DNA of 64,000 nt from Yponomeuta sedellus (taxonomy: Eukaryota; Arthropoda; Insecta; Lepidoptera; Yponomeutidae): positions 3,483,816 through 3,547,815 of the forward strand of contig OW203729.1 of NCBI GenBank assembly GCA_934045075.1, given 5' to 3'. Numbering within the stretch: position 1 is the stretch's first letter; each line of letters starts with the position of its first letter. Positions 42,545 to 54,815 of this stretch are shown piece by piece. The position numbers were made by a program, and so were the translations under genes. The notes below the pieces were generated by a model. The model was not told where the DNA came from. It saw nothing but the letters and a program-made list of their open reading frames with translations, and ran no database searches.

Positions 42545-43105
42545 TAAATTAAATGGATGTAATCTCATGGTAGCTCAGTGGGTCGAACAATGGACTCGTA
42601 AGCGAGAGACCCAGGTTCGATCCCCAGTGCGGGCATGTACCAATGACTCTGTTTAACTTCAAAGTTACGTCGTCGTCGTCGTTATCAAGCCTTGTATGCC
42701 CCCACTGCTGGGGCACGGGTCTCTTCCTGCATCGCAGGAAGGTTAGGCCATACTCCACCACGGGGGCCAAGTCCGGGTTGGTGGAGGATTGTAAGACAGT
42801 GGCGGGCCTTATAGTCAGAATTTATCAAGCCGCCCAAGTTACGTACATTTGCGAAATTGTAGTCGCAATACCACACGTTAACGGTGAAGGAAAACGTTGT
42901 GAGGTCGGTTTGGTGGGCTCCGCACGTACTTGTCTTTCCTGTGAGCTAGACCGACTAAGCTGTGAGGATGGTAATGTCGGCAAGCCTACACCATCTGAAA
43001 ACATGTCGCAGGCACTACAGCATCCGAGTGGTCCCTTCACCGATCTAGTGTGAGTGAAGTTGCCACTGGAAGCTGTGTAAATCATCTCATTACGTAGATG
43101 CAAAG
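42545..43105 (+). repeat. Family D SINE with complete tRNA-like head, interrupted
   Basis: Head CTCATGGTAGCTCAGTGGGT and CAGGTTCGATCCCCAGTG, then the body ACATTTGCGAAATTGTAGTC ... GCAGGCACTACAGCATCC. A family A fragment (42671-42835) splits it. Confidence 0.85.
42671..42835 (-). repeat. Family A fragment inserted in the family D SINE
   Basis: Only the 3' 165 bp of family A, with a (CGT)n tail. Flanked by AAGTTACGT at 42662-42670 and 42836-42844. Confidence 0.9.
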
Positions 43106-43414
43106 GCCGATGTAATGAGATGGAAAGGGGCAGGAATGAAGGCAATTAAATTTTATCTAATAAATAAATGCGATTAGACCCGTTAAATATATACCTAACT
43201 CAAGAAACGCTGCATGAATCATCTGCAATTGATGTAAAGGCCCTTGATGATGATTGTATATTATTGGCTGGGGTAGATAATAAAATTACGGTCATTTTAA
43301 ATACGTTTTTGGTTGCCTATAGCTTTACTTAGGTTTTAAGAAAAGTGGTTTCCAAAATTATTAACTTTTACTCATTGAATAACTATGTACAGGATAAAAA
43401 AAAATAAGATCCAA
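43106..43414. other. Spacer, nothing recognised
   Basis: AT-rich, no ORF. Confidence 0.4.
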
Positions 43415-43510
43415 ATAAAACAATCGCTTGTCCTGGTCCTAAACTAGGATACCTTGGTTTTTGTTAACCAGACGAGGACATCACGTACATATGCGTAATT
43501 TTATTATCTA
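43415..43510 (-). repeat. Family C SINE body fragment
   Basis: TGTCCTGGTCCTAAACTAGG and AACCAGACGAGGACATCACG match the body; the head is missing. Confidence 0.6.
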
Positions 43511-43714
43511 TCAAACCCTCAGATCACATATTATGTCAAATGTGTACTAATTTTAATGCAATAATTAGAATCGTAGAATGTGCGAGCGAGACAGCATGTC
43601 AGTATTTATCATAAATATTCTTTGTTTCACTCAGTACGGGACTCTTGGCCGGAGGCGCGTAAGGGTCCTGAATTGAAACTGAGTCACGCTTAGTCGAGTC
43701 TTATTATTTGTGAA

Positions 43715-44130
43715 AAACCTATTTAGAGGCTAAAAATTTCACCCATGCCGGGATTCGAACCCGCAACCTCTGGCTATCCGTGCCAGCGCTCTACCAATTG
43801 AGCCAATGGGCGACTCACGGCATCAGTGAAATTTCGAACCTCTTTACACTATTCTCTGTATTACGTACAGGCAGCGACATCTGACTTAAGCAAATTGCAT
43901 TACTTACAGCCCCGACTACCTACTTTGCAGTTAGGTTTAACATCGGAACGATATCACTGTACTCACATGATTATACTATTTTTATTTTTAATGCACTAAC
44001 CCGTGCTAAGGAACAAATTTAAAAACCTATTTAGAGGCTAAAAATGTCACACCCATGCCGGGAAATAGGTTTTTACATTTGTTCCTTAGCACGGGTTAGT
44101 GCATTAAAAATAAAAATAGTATAATTATTA
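43715..44130. repeat. Family E tRNA-like foldback element
   Basis: Left: AACCTATTTAGAGGCTAAAA, then an inverted tRNA-like sequence (B-box GGGATTCGAACCCGC). Right: a palindrome whose arms (ACTATTTTTATTTTTAATGC, CACTAACCCGTGCTAAGGAA) run 43975-44035 and back at 44062-44123. It resembles 57470-57905. Confidence 0.88.
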
Positions 44131-44789
44131 TTTGTTGTTAGTATTTTGACACTTATGGTTTACCGTATGTACTTACCCGTTAAATAAAAACGTAGAAAAA
44201 AACCTTTCATGGAAAAAGATGGAGAATACACTGCTTTTTTATTATTTACAAAAAACATTGATCAAAAATTTAACTGGCTATCTATTGCAATTCATGTCAT
44301 ATCCTTTCATATGTAGGTATGACATATAGACTGACTATCAGAACAGCATAATAGGGTCTCCTTGGCACCCTTTAGAAACAGAACACAATTTTTTATCAAA
44401 ATAGTCCTTTGGAATTTTGCCACCACGAAGCACCAATTTAAATCGAACCGATTGTCTGCGCGAATGGCGTCTCGACTCCTCCAACACGTCAAAATTTCAA
44501 CATATTATCTGACTTTAATGCTAATAAATACACCTATTGTATCTAAATTAGCACGGCCATAATGTCCTGGCGCGTTACTGAAACCGTGTCGCCGTCACAA
44601 AATCGTCCACTGAATGGCCGGTACAGTTAACCATGCGTCGATGAGCAAGCCCAATTATAAAGTCGATGTCCTGTCGCCTTTGCCCAGTCTTCGCGCCATT
44701 CAAAGCTTGCTCGCCGGCCAGCAACCATCGGTGCCGAAAAAGTTCTCCAAATAATCTAATGAGTAAAATTATCAAATTTGGTTAGAGAA
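44131..44789. other. Spacer with short unrecognised frames
   Basis: A 66-codon minus frame (44575-44775) and a 66-codon plus frame (44362-44562) have no recognisable homology. Confidence 0.3.
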
Positions 44790-45013
44790 TTAGCGATTCG
44801 ATTCACGCGGGTCCTAGGCCACCGCGACGCGCCACTGACACATTTTTGTGGTTACGCGCGCCGTTTGAATTTAGAACGTTTTTTGTTTTTGTTTTCTTTT
44901 TAATTTTACGTGTTCTCGGTGCGTTTTCGTCTACTGTTGTAGTGCCAGTAACCTGGTGATATTTTTGGTGGGATCTTTGGATTCTGATTGTATTTTTGGA
45001 GCATCTTGACAAG
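44790..45013 (+). other. Possible untranslated first exon
   Basis: A GC-rich stretch in an AT-rich area (CCACCGCGACGCGCC, GGTTACGCGCGCCG) ends at AAG followed by a strong GTGAGTAT donor at 45014. No coding exon to join it is visible before the right edge. This is a weak prediction; a mobile-element origin is equally possible. Confidence 0.22.
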
Positions 45014-46430
45014 GTGAGTATATTTTATCATTCTTGATTTTTATCATGTATTTTGTCTATTCGGTGATACTAGGGCGCTACTCCGTATCTTTCTGTTTAA
45101 TGTTTAAATTTGATGCCTAACTAGACTTACTTACTTACCTACTTGATTTTTTGACGAAAGAGTCCGACAGGGTTTTGTTTCGAAAAGTAAGGGGGAGCTC
45201 GCTCGCTCGTGGGTCGCTTAAGCTCTTCCAATATGAACGCAAACTTCGAATAAGTCCTCCACTTTAAGAAGGAACAATTGATTAATGGTTTTCGTTGAAA
45301 TGAAAATCGATCATTTGTGTTTCGATTTCACGTAGGGTACCCGAATTCCTCCGATTAAACCTACTCAGAACTGTCAAACACACACAAATTTCGACACTTC
45401 GAAAATGTGTAAAAAAAAACAAATACAGTTACGGAATGGTCTTAAATAGATGGAAGGGCTAGTCCAAAATATATTAACAGCTATAAGATATCTACCTTCC
45501 ACCAACGAACTCCAAACCTAAGATAATGTCCAAAATCAGACCCATACATTTGGTTCTACATCGCCGTTTTAAAAGCTTTGTTATTTATTACCTACGTCGC
45601 GGCTTGTTAAAGACCCTTCAAAACAGGAAAGCGACGTTTAAACCCAGATCAAACGGACGAATATTTAAAAGTAAACAACCACCGATAGGTCGACAGTCAA
45701 TAAACAAAGAATCTCAAACCGGTAGCTTTAGCAAAAAACTGGCTAGAGTGACCAATCAAAGAAAAATATGAAAATGGCAAGATTTGCAATAAAAACCCCT
45801 CAGCGGGCAAAAGACCGCTGCATAATAAGATTGCAATTTTATGCTCATTTATGTCCAACACAGTTATAGATCCTGGCCACTCTGTCGGCGTTATTTAAAA
45901 CGTCCCGTAGGAACTCAAAGAAAAAATACTAAGCTGTTTTCAATAACTCTGTTACACAAATCAATCGAAAAAAAAGAATGTCAAAATTACGTGAAAATAC
46001 GCGGGAAAACGATAAAAGTAACTGTTTGATTTATGGCCGCTGATTAAAATTCTATCGCCACTAAAGGCTGTTGAACTCTATTTTTTTATGAGCAGCCTGT
46101 TTGGGATTCATTTATGCGGTCAAACAATACTCATACACCTACTTGCATTCGATGTTTCTTGTCTACGCTATAGTACCTCCTCTGGCTCTATAAAAACCAG
46201 ATTTAATCAACCTTGAAACCGAGCGATATGCTTTAAGTATTTTCATTATTACCTGCAAAACTGCAGGCTCTAACTAGGTCTTGAAACTATTATTGAAAGT
46301 TTTTATTAAGCTCCCGTCGTCTTTGTCGATTTTTTTTTAATTTGTTGACTAGTACTTTGCTTAAGTAACTGTAAACGTTGATAAAGTAAATGCGCCATCA
46401 TTGCCCACGGCTTCAAGCTCGTTAACAATG
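45014..46430. other. Spacer, nothing recognised
   Basis: Open frames at 45526-45771 and 45841-46029 are lysine/arginine-rich, from AT-rich codons, with no domain. Confidence 0.35.
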
Positions 46431-46436
46431 TTAATA

Positions 46437-46668
46437 GCTATACTATTTTTATTTTTAATGCACTAACCCGTGCTAAGGACAATTTTAAAAAACCTATTTA
46501 GAGGCTAAAAACGTAATACAGAGAATAGTGTAAAGAGGTTCGAAATTTTACTGATGCCGGTGAGTCGCCCATTAGCTCAGTTGGATAGAAAGCTGGCACG
46601 GATAGCCAGACGTCGCGGGTTCGAATCCCGGCATGGGTGGAATTTTTAGCCTCTAAATAGGTTTTAAA
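46437..46668. repeat. Family E tRNA-like element
   Basis: ACTATTTTTATTTTTAATGC start, then a plus-strand tRNA-like segment (GCCCATTAGCTCAGTTGG ... GGGTTCGAATCCCGGC) and the inverse of AACCTATTTAGAGGCTAAAA at the right end. Confidence 0.87.
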
Positions 46669-48430
46669 AAAATGTTAATAGCTGTTAACAGCAGACAGCT
46701 TATAGTTTTGCATACAAAACAATTACAAACTGTCAACAGATTCTTATCAGATAGTTATCTAACTTAAGCGAAACCGTCACTCTTTTCAACTGTAAGTAAG
46801 AGTCAGTCATAAGATTTTGTAGGAACAAAGTGAAGTAGACCAAAGTTAATTATCCCCCATTAACACATCCAAGTCAGGGAGCACAAAGTCAAAGTAATTA
46901 CTCACATAGCTACCTCGTCCACATTCTCGACGATTATAATAATTAAAAAAGTCGTGTCAACAGGCGTTTTCTTCTTGCAACAACATTATAAAATACTGTC
47001 TTTCCCGACTTTGCCTAAGTGACGGTTGTGGACAGTGTATAGCGGTGCCCCCGCATACTTTTCCTCAATTGTCGTGGTTTGAAAATTAGAACTTTCAAAG
47101 AGGGTCTACTCCCGTTTGATCAGCTGTTCTGAGCTCCACACAGGCAGTTTTTTGTCAACCGGCAAACTCCGATCTCTCTACTCTATTTTCGACACTTATA
47201 AGGTAGCCAATTTGGAAGAAAAATGAGCCGTGTTCTCCTTAAATTCATAGAAAGTTGGAAGATAAATGATAAATTGAAAAACAAACTAGCAAGGTCTGGA
47301 TTTCGACGATTCAGCAGAGGTGTTACGGTGGGTACAGACAAAACAGTTCTGTGAGCCGATCAGGGTCGCTACTTATTAACTTTCCTACTGTATGGACTTG
47401 TCCGATTTAAATTACTCCCAACTGTCAAATAGACACATATTTTGACACTTTGGAAACGTGAAAATTGACCTAATACATTCGAAGGTTTCGAAATAGTCTG
47501 CGTCACACGCTAAAGCGTCCGTCAAAGAAAAAATGTACAAAGGGTGGACTTAATGCTAGTGACATTTCGCATTCGTTCGTTCATTCGCCTCGGTCTGCAG
47601 CCACCATTACAAACAACACTCCTTCCCTTTAACAGTCGGATAAAAATAGCTTTCATGTACCGATCAAACATCCGCTGTTGGAGGGCTCCCTCGCGTGCCG
47701 CGAAGCCTTCGAGCTATGTTACTGGCTTCTGCCCGCGTCTTGGTCTGCGTGGACTTCTGAATTGGATCCAGATAGTAGTATATATTTATTGTTTTTTATC
47801 GCATCTATTCTAAAAAACCTAGTTTAGTTTTCGTAAACCTACAACCTACCTACCTGGACCTGGGGAAAAATACCTCTTTTCTCGTAAATATTCCAATCAC
47901 CAAAGCCAATGAGTAACTAGCTGGATAAAGAAACTGCACGCAAGGTAATAAAAAAAGTTCGCGAAAAAATAAAAGACGCGCGAAATGGATTCCTCCGCCT
48001 TGATTCGTAATTGTTTACATACTCAAATTCGGATTTTACTAAGTGTTTATAAAAAATGTGTGACTTGAAGTAGTGAAAATGAAAGTATTCTATTAACTCC
48101 AGAGATAGTAAATCGGACTTTAAAAATGTGGTACAAATTAAAGCTCTACATTATTTTTAGTAGAGTACCCACCTAACACTATTTTAAGCTCAAGTAGTGT
48201 ATTTTGAATCCCTCACTGCACATAGGATTCTACTTTAGAATCCTTCGCTCTGCTCATTTTATTTTATTTACTTATTCCCCGTACACTTATCCGACTTGAA
48301 AATATTTTTCTTGTTTGAAAGGGCTCGTGGAGAAATCGAGGAAACTATTTAAATTTTAAAAGCACACTTGAATCGATTTGTTTGTTTTTTATAGTGACCA
48401 CAATTTCGAGTCTTTCGATATTCACTAATA
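46669..48430. other. Spacer, nothing recognised
   Basis: An 89-codon frame (47544-47813) has no recognised content. 45340-45420 and 47410-47480 share a diverged AACTGTCAAA-CACA segment. Confidence 0.35.
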
Positions 48431-48440
48431 TACATTAAAA

Positions 48441-48675
48441 ACCCTACAACACTAAAAACAGAAGTAATTAATAATTTAAACGAATATGACCTTTAAATTC
48501 GATGTAGGTATTGTCGATGTATACTCCTATTTCGGAGTCGGTGCCCAAAATGTCTTGTAACTTTGCACCAGCTCCAAACTATAGCTACTTCTACTATAGT
48601 ATTATAAGTATTCCTACATCGAATTTAAAGGTCGGATTCGTTTGAATTATTTCTGTTTTTTGTGCTGTAGTGTTT
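48441..48675. repeat. Foldback MITE
   Basis: Left arm 48441-48508 and right arm 48613-48675 are inverse copies (core ACCTTTAAATTCGATGTAGG). AT-rich centre with a partly self-complementary segment. Confidence 0.83.
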
Positions 48676-48894
48676 TCAAGTCGGTTCTTTTTTCATTTTA
48701 AAGTTTTTTTTTACTAAAAGTAGATTCGAAAAAAATGTCATCTACATAATATTTTCGAAAGGTGAGTGGTCTGACAACATACTTGTAATGTTTACTGGAG
48801 GTAAGCGTTATTGTTATAAAGGATTTATTTTTTATTTTTAGAGATTTTAAAAATTCCTTTAAATTATGTGTGTTAGTTACATCTGAGATTTCCG

Positions 48895-49110
48895 CATTTT
48901 AGCCTCAGAGTTGGGCCATTGTACCTACGTTTCAAGCGCTATGTATGGTATGTTAGCACTTCTGATATTAGGGTTTCCTCACGATGTTTTCCTTCACAGT
49001 TAGTTCGTGGTATTGCTATTATAACTTCACAAATATACATAACTTAGAAAACAAAGTCATTAGCACAAGCCGGGTTTCGAAACCACAACCTACCGGCCAC
49101 CGCTTCATTT
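48895..49110 (-). repeat. Family D SINE, inverted
   Basis: CAGAGTTGGGCCATTGTACC ... CATAACTTAGAAAACAAAGT, then an inverted tRNA-like head. Same architecture as 37365-37570. Confidence 0.7.
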
Positions 49111-49365
49111 TCTCTATGTATGAAACATTAAATTTTGCAAGAAATTCGGTACTAAGTTCTAATGCTATTATTGTGAGACAGTCTTTTCTGAAGAGCGTCG
49201 GAAACCTGGTTGATTAACAAATTGATTCGTGATTCGCCAGGTCTTCCCGGCATCCACTATGACTGATGTAGATAAGTGCATATGTAGTGGCAACACTATT
49301 AGCTAACGAAGTTGGAAAGTACCGTGAGAAAACCTAAGTGCCTGAGGTGTCGACACACTTTAACC

Positions 49366-49606
49366 CTTGGTTGAGTAGTAATACAGTTTTCACTGCAGTG
49401 CTTGGTTGAATAGTAATATAGTTTACCCTTCAACTCTTGGTTGAGTACCTAGTAATCTAGTTTACACTTCAATGCTTGGTTGAGTAGTAATCTAGTTTAT
49501 ACATCAATGCTTGGTTGAGTAGTAACATAGTTTACACTTCAACGCTTGGTTGAGTAGTAATCTAGTTTACACTTCAATGCTAGGTTGAGTAGTAATAGTT
49601 TACTGT
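49366..49606. repeat. 35-bp tandem array, about 7 units
   Basis: Units of CTTGGTTGAGTAGTAATCTA plus GTTTACACTTCAATG with a few indels. Non-coding minisatellite. Confidence 0.92.
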
Positions 49607-49984
49607 TGTGATTGATAACAAATTACAATCAAAATACATTTAAGCCAACTGCAGCAAAGTTTAATGGTGGTAAAGCTTTTAAAGTGTTACTTACACTGTT
49701 TCTTACTCAAGTTAATCTTAACTGTACCGCATAATAAACCTCTCAGGATCAGAGCTAAGGCCGATAACCACCTTGTTATTTGTTGTATTATAAGATAAAG
49801 AAAACTTTGTCGTAACTTAAGCACGAACACAAACACAATGGGATGTTATTTCGATCTGTCTTTACTTACCATGAGTTGTACGAAAATAGTAGTTTTCTTT
49901 TAATTATTTATTTAATGATACTTTTACTGGACCTAAACTAATGTACAATGTCTCGGTCCATAAGCATTTCTTTTCTGCCAGTTC

Positions 49985-50250
49985 ATCGAAGAAGTGGTGG
50001 AAGCGCAGCAGTAAACGCTGGCCTCAGTTTCGGAATATCACGGGTTCAAACCCCGGCACGTACCAATGACTTCTTTTTTTAAGTGACGTTTGCGAAGTTG
50101 TGGTAGCAATGCCACTCGCTAACGTTGAAAGCAAACATCGAGGCCTGGGTGGCCCTGCAATGGGACCCATATTATAGGTCCCACTGCAGGGCACGCGCCT
50201 TTTCTCAGAGGGAGAGAGAGAGTATGGGCTTAATTTACCTGCGTAATCAA
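49985..50250 (+). repeat. Family D SINE, near complete
   Basis: tRNA-like head (AAGTGGTGGAAGCGCAGCAG, GGGTTCAAACCCCGGC), the body GCAATGCCACTCGCTAACGT, and the 3' segment CCCACTGCAGGGCACGCGCC ... AGTATGGGCTTAA. Confidence 0.75.
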
Positions 50251-50277
50251 CAATAATTGCAAGCGATTTTATTCTTT

Positions 50278-50450
50278 TTTTTTAATGCACTAACCCGTGC
50301 TAAGGACAATTTTAAAAACCTGTTTAGTGGTTAAGAATTCCACTCATGCCGGGATTCGAACCCACGACCTCTGGCACGGATAGCCACAGGTCGCGGGTTC
50401 GAATCCCGGCATGCGTGGAATTCTTAGCCTCTTAAATAGGTTTTTAAAAT
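50278..50450. repeat. Family E element, compact palindromic copy
   Basis: Two facing tRNA B-box halves (GGGATTCGAACCC at 50350 and GGGTTCGAATCCC at 50394) sit around CTCTGGCACGGATAGCCACA. It ends with the inverse of the left end. Confidence 0.85.
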
Positions 50451-50989
50451 TGCAAGCGACCTCAGCGCTTGTGAACACCTTAGACACTCAGGTTTCCTCA
50501 CCACCTAACCACTCAGGTTAAATTAACTATACGGAGTCAAAATTATTTATCGTGCGTTAAAATTACTTACATTTTACCCTGAAAAAAAATCATTACTTGA
50601 AAGTCATAATCAATGATTTGAAATGATTACGTATTTCGATTTTGTGTCGTTTACGACTCATGGTAAGCCTCACGTAAGAAATGCAATTTATTCAGCATGG
50701 AACATTTTGAAGTTAAATGATGGTCATTCGGACCTTATTATGGTGACAGATCCACCCAATAAATTATTGATAATGTTTCAATTTACTGTATAACTTATGG
50801 CCCAAAGCCATGCGCAAGCGCACGAGGAACCAGGAAGCATAATTTCGTCTACGAATGTGTACAGGGTGGATTATTTATTATTATTTTTATTGCACTAAAT
50901 AAATATTGTATATTAGGCGGGCTTAATACAAATTATTATTTTATTCTAGCCTGCCTAAAGGTAGGTAATTACATAACATAATCTCAAGG

Positions 50990-51065
50990 CTGTATCCCAC
51001 AGGGGTAGGCAGAGACCAGTATTGCCTCTTGCTACGACCCTTCGCTTCATCACCGGTGGGATAAA
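50990..51065. repeat. Family G LINE-tail-like fragment, inverted
   Basis: GTAGGCAGAGACCAGTATTG and CCCTTCGCTTCATCACC match the inverse of 60680-60770. Confidence 0.55.
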
Positions 51066-52735
51066 TATTCAATAAAAAAACTAACTTACAATACGATTCG
51101 TATCTTTTGGAGCAATTTATTTTTCCGGTTCATAGGTTTCGCCCTTTTCCTATACGATCCTTTCGGCTTAATCTCCCACGAGGCAGTATAAAAGAAAGGC
51201 CAGAAGAAAATAAAAGGTGCAAACTTTAAGTGCAGCTCTCCTTAGCCCTCTTAAACACGTCCCAAGTAACAGTATACTCGGTCACAATGCCTGTGCACCT
51301 GGCCCGATGACGTAACATCAACGCTCTCATACGGTGTGCCGAATAAATGAACCAAATTATCAATATGCAAATCGTAACGAAGGTGCTGACCGTACTGTTA
51401 AAATGTATGGCGTGCAATTAACCCCCGATTTCTCGTACACTAACAAGCTGTTAATCTATTTTTAACAGCCGTGAGTTAGCTCAAGTGCGTACAGAAAAAA
51501 CAAATGACAGCTGTAGTTTAACATTCCGTTCTGTTTAACAGTAATTTAACATACTGTTAGCGTGCAAGAAACCAGGGGTAAGAGTATTAATCTAATTTGT
51601 TGCGTGAGTAACCGCGGCTTGGTTAAGGAAACTGCAAAAGGGGCACCGCTCCGCTGGGTGCACTGATATTGTAACCTTGTTTCACAGATTGAGAAAATTA
51701 GTACTACGGTCTTTAAAATGCGTGGTTCCTGAAACACTCAAACAATTACAGTTTTATGTTTGTATTGAAGGGTTTTCAGATTGATATTTTAGACTCATTA
51801 GAGTTAAATCATTTAATGAAATGACGCTTCACTCATTCTACCAATATCGTAGCTCCCGTAAAATTATTGTACTGCGCAGATAAATAACACTGTAACGCAT
51901 AAAACCTGTAAAATCGCATAAAATTACAATAAAATTTAAAAAAAAAATCCAAAGTCAGAGAACAAAAGTTTCGGAGATCCTACGTAAGAAGTTATAAAAA
52001 ACGAGGCCCAGTCCTAGTAAGTCAGAACTTATTCAGGAACGCAGAAATCCAGATCTTCCTGTGATCGGTAAGCATAAACGTTCCAAATTAACAACCCCAT
52101 ATAAAAGACATCAACGGGTATAAGTAAAACTTTCTTTTTTCAACGTCATATCTTTCAAGCGTTTGGCTTACTTGGATAGCTCGGTTTATTGTTTGGAGTG
52201 ATTATTTCTAATTTGTGTCATGAATTGATCGCGGTCACGTGTTTAATTGATGTTTAATTAGATTACTAGGTTAATGATTTTTTCTCAAACTTTTCCGACA
52301 AAACATAAATATTTTGCTGATTGTAGTGATAACCCTTTTTTGCTTCGAACTCGCTCTTATAAGTGTATTTTAAGAGTGACAGTAGCCAACGTCTCTGAAT
52401 ACCATGGAATTTATATAATCTCATAAAATTATAGCCTTTTAAACTATAAAAGTAACCACCAATTAACTTGAAAGAAACACGAATCCTCGCGTGGCTCATC
52501 ATTTCCGGCACAAAATTGCCGCAAACAATTACTTACCATAACATTATCATATCAGTGTGTACACTGCAACGTTTATGAAGTAAAAGCAAAATGTTTGTTC
52601 AATATAAGATAAGACAAGACTCTTATTGAAGATACGCTGTCTAAGAATATCTAGATAAATAGAATAGAAAAGAGTTTTATTTATAAAGTTGCACGCACCA
52701 CTAGAAAAAGGTAGATCGATCTTTGCAATGCAATG
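51066..52735. other. Spacer, nothing recognised
   Basis: A 63-codon minus frame (51226-51417) has one hydrophobic stretch (STVSTFVTICILIIWFIY) but no recognised family. Confidence 0.3.
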
Positions 52736-52754
52736 TGCAAATTTTTATTTCGTA

Positions 52755-53290
52755 AGGTCGACAAGGTCAACCTGGAAATCCTGGATAGGAAATGGCGCTG
52801 GATAGGACATAGGTACACTACGCCTCGACAAGAGATGCCCGACCAGACAAGCACTTACGTAACGTATACCCCATTGGGCAGCCGAAAAAGGGGGCGGCCA
52901 AGGACCACCTGGAAAAGATCAATAGACCAAGAGGCCAAGTCAATCGGCACTTCTTCTTCAGGCTATATTATGTAGTCCTCTGCTGGACATAACCCTCCCC
53001 TAATGAGCGCCATAGCGCCCTGTCTTCAGCTTGCCGCATCCAGCGTCTGCCGGCAGTTTTTCGCAGACCGTCATCCTATCTGGTCGGAGGGCGTCCTACA
53101 CTACGTTTGCCCAGTCGCAGTCTCCACTCAAGAACACGTTTACTCCAACGGTTGTCGGTTCTTCGCGAGATATGGCCAGCCCACTGCCACTTCAGCTTGC
53201 TGATTCTCTGAGCGATCGGCACTAGCTGGTCTGAATTGGAAGCTGCCGCGGACCACCGTCAGAAGTGGAAATCTGTGGTTGAGGCCAAAT
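52755..53290 (+). pseudogene. RTE-type LINE C-terminus, split by an insertion
   Basis: LDRKWRWIGH, GSRKRGRPRTTWKRSIDQEA and, after the insertion, WSELEAAADHRQKWKSVVEA form one continuous RTE-like C-terminus ending in a TGA. The insert is 52952-53214. Confidence 0.82.
52952..53214 (+). repeat. Family F-like element inserted in the RTE tail
   Basis: 263 bp starting TCTTCTTCAGGCTATATTAT. Target duplication ATCGGCACT at 52943-52951 and 53215-53223. Only the first 60 bp or so match 3909-4172; the remainder differs. Confidence 0.88.
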
Positions 53291-53734
53291 GACCAGAGTT
53301 AAATGACCAAAGAAGAAGAAGGTCAACAAGGTCCTATTGATTTGGGGAGAAGAAGCTGCTAAAAATATTCACGGACTATTTTTAAAATTACTTACTACGA
53401 CTACGTAAACGGAATAAAAATTTCAATCCACGAACTTTTTCCGCCTTATCGAAAATTAAAATGTGTGTGTCAAATAAATAGTAAAGAATTTGATGGTGAC
53501 CTACTATTTAAAACTTAATACTTACAAATTTATATTTTGAGTTAATCCAGTCGCGCATTGAGCTGACTAATGCCGGTCACTATGTCATCTTAGAGATAAT
53601 CCTAGCCTTTTTTAGTTAAGGCAAAATTTGTTTTTAATCTTAATATGTCTACATGTATTTTGTTATAGAAGCGTACAATGCCTTAAAGACGAAAGATAGA
53701 AAAGTCTACAGATTTAGTACGGGACTTTCCTTCT

Positions 53735-53935
53735 GATGAAAACACAATACAATCACTTGCCTTGGGCCTAAGGAGATCCCAAAATTGGGAAAGTAGGTGC
53801 TGTGCTAAACAGGCAAGGGCATAAAGCTTGGAAACATACCCAGACTAATGTTGAGAAACATGGAAATTCAGTAGGAATCGAATCCACGACTTCTGACTTG
53901 TGAAGCGTCTTAACAAGGTGGTCAGGTCAAGTTCT
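53735..53935 (-). repeat. Family C SINE, diverged
   Basis: TACAATCACTTGCCTTGGGC ... GGAATCGAATCCACGACTTC gives the body and an inverted tRNA-like head. Confidence 0.6.
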
Positions 53936-53947
53936 CGTTCAGAGGCA

Positions 53948-54000
53948 TGCAATATAGTGTCTACTCGAAACTTATAGACTATAATTTTCGAATAGACACT
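53948..54000. repeat. Short hairpin
   Basis: GCAATATAGTGTCTACTCGAAA and its near inverse at about 53977-53998 flank a short AT centre. Confidence 0.65.
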
Positions 54001-54069
54001 ACATTGCACTATAAGTTATAGTAGTTCAATCTAGTAATACATTCGCGGTAAGCTTACTTCATCTAAAAT

Positions 54070-54165
54070 ACAATGCCTCAGGCATTACAGCGTCCGCGTG
54101 CCCCATCTAGTGTGTGTGTAAGTTTCATTAGACGCTGCATAATTCATCTCATTACGTAGATCCAG
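54070..54165 (+). repeat. Family D SINE 3' fragment
   Basis: CCTCAGGCATTACAGCGTCC ... ATCTCATTACGTAGATCCAG matches the family D 3' end. Confidence 0.65.
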
Positions 54166-54456
54166 AGTACTCTCTATTACATCCGCGACTTAAGCAGTTT
54201 TGGCCTCGAGTGCACTGTCAAAAAGTCAAAAATATTAAAAAGGGTGAAATACTAAGCGACAGTAATGGCCAGTTGACATTTAAAGGCAGCCAACAGCCTT
54301 CCGCGGCGTCGTCGCCACTCGCCCGTGAGACGTTTCACGCGTGAATCGGTCATAATACACGGGATCACTTGGTGGCCTCACTACAGATGACTACGGGGAG
54401 GTTACAATAACTTTATTTTCAAAACATAACATGACGCTGGTTGTTAAATCGATATC

Positions 54457-54815
54457 AAACCTTGTATGTCCCTACTGCTGGGGCACGGGTCTCTTCCTGC
54501 ATCGCAAGAAGGTAAGGCCATTCTCCACCACGGGGGCCAAGTCCGGGTTGTTTGAGGATTGTAAGACAGTGGCGGGTCTTACTGTCAGAAGTTACCAAGA
54601 AGCCCATAAGGCCTCTGATATGGCTTAGCGACTGACATTACATGACAGCCGGCACTAACGGCCTAACGTGCCGTGCAAAGCACGGAAACGCTCAGATAAA
54701 TGCCACTAGCGGTAATCACGGGACGATCACCCATCCTGCACCTGACTGCGCCTGTTCTTACTTAACTCAAGTAACTGATTCCAATCATTCGGTTCGACTA
54801 GGCCACGAGCGCTTT
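54457..54815 (-). repeat. Family A (5S-like) retroposon
   Basis: Nearly full length; the minus strand contains GGCGCAGTCAGGTGCAGGAT and GGGTGATCGTCCCG. Clear target duplication not seen. Confidence 0.87.

Noticed and set aside
43740..43812. tRNA gene call (B-box GGGATTCGAACCCGC on minus strand)
   Set aside because: The sequence recurs in six places with the same flanks, has C instead of T before the anticodon-like GGA, and lacks the long variable arm a Ser-GGA tRNA needs. It is a repeat head.
49366..49606. Coding repeat protein in the 35-bp array
   Set aside because: Unit length is not a multiple of three and no frame stays open.
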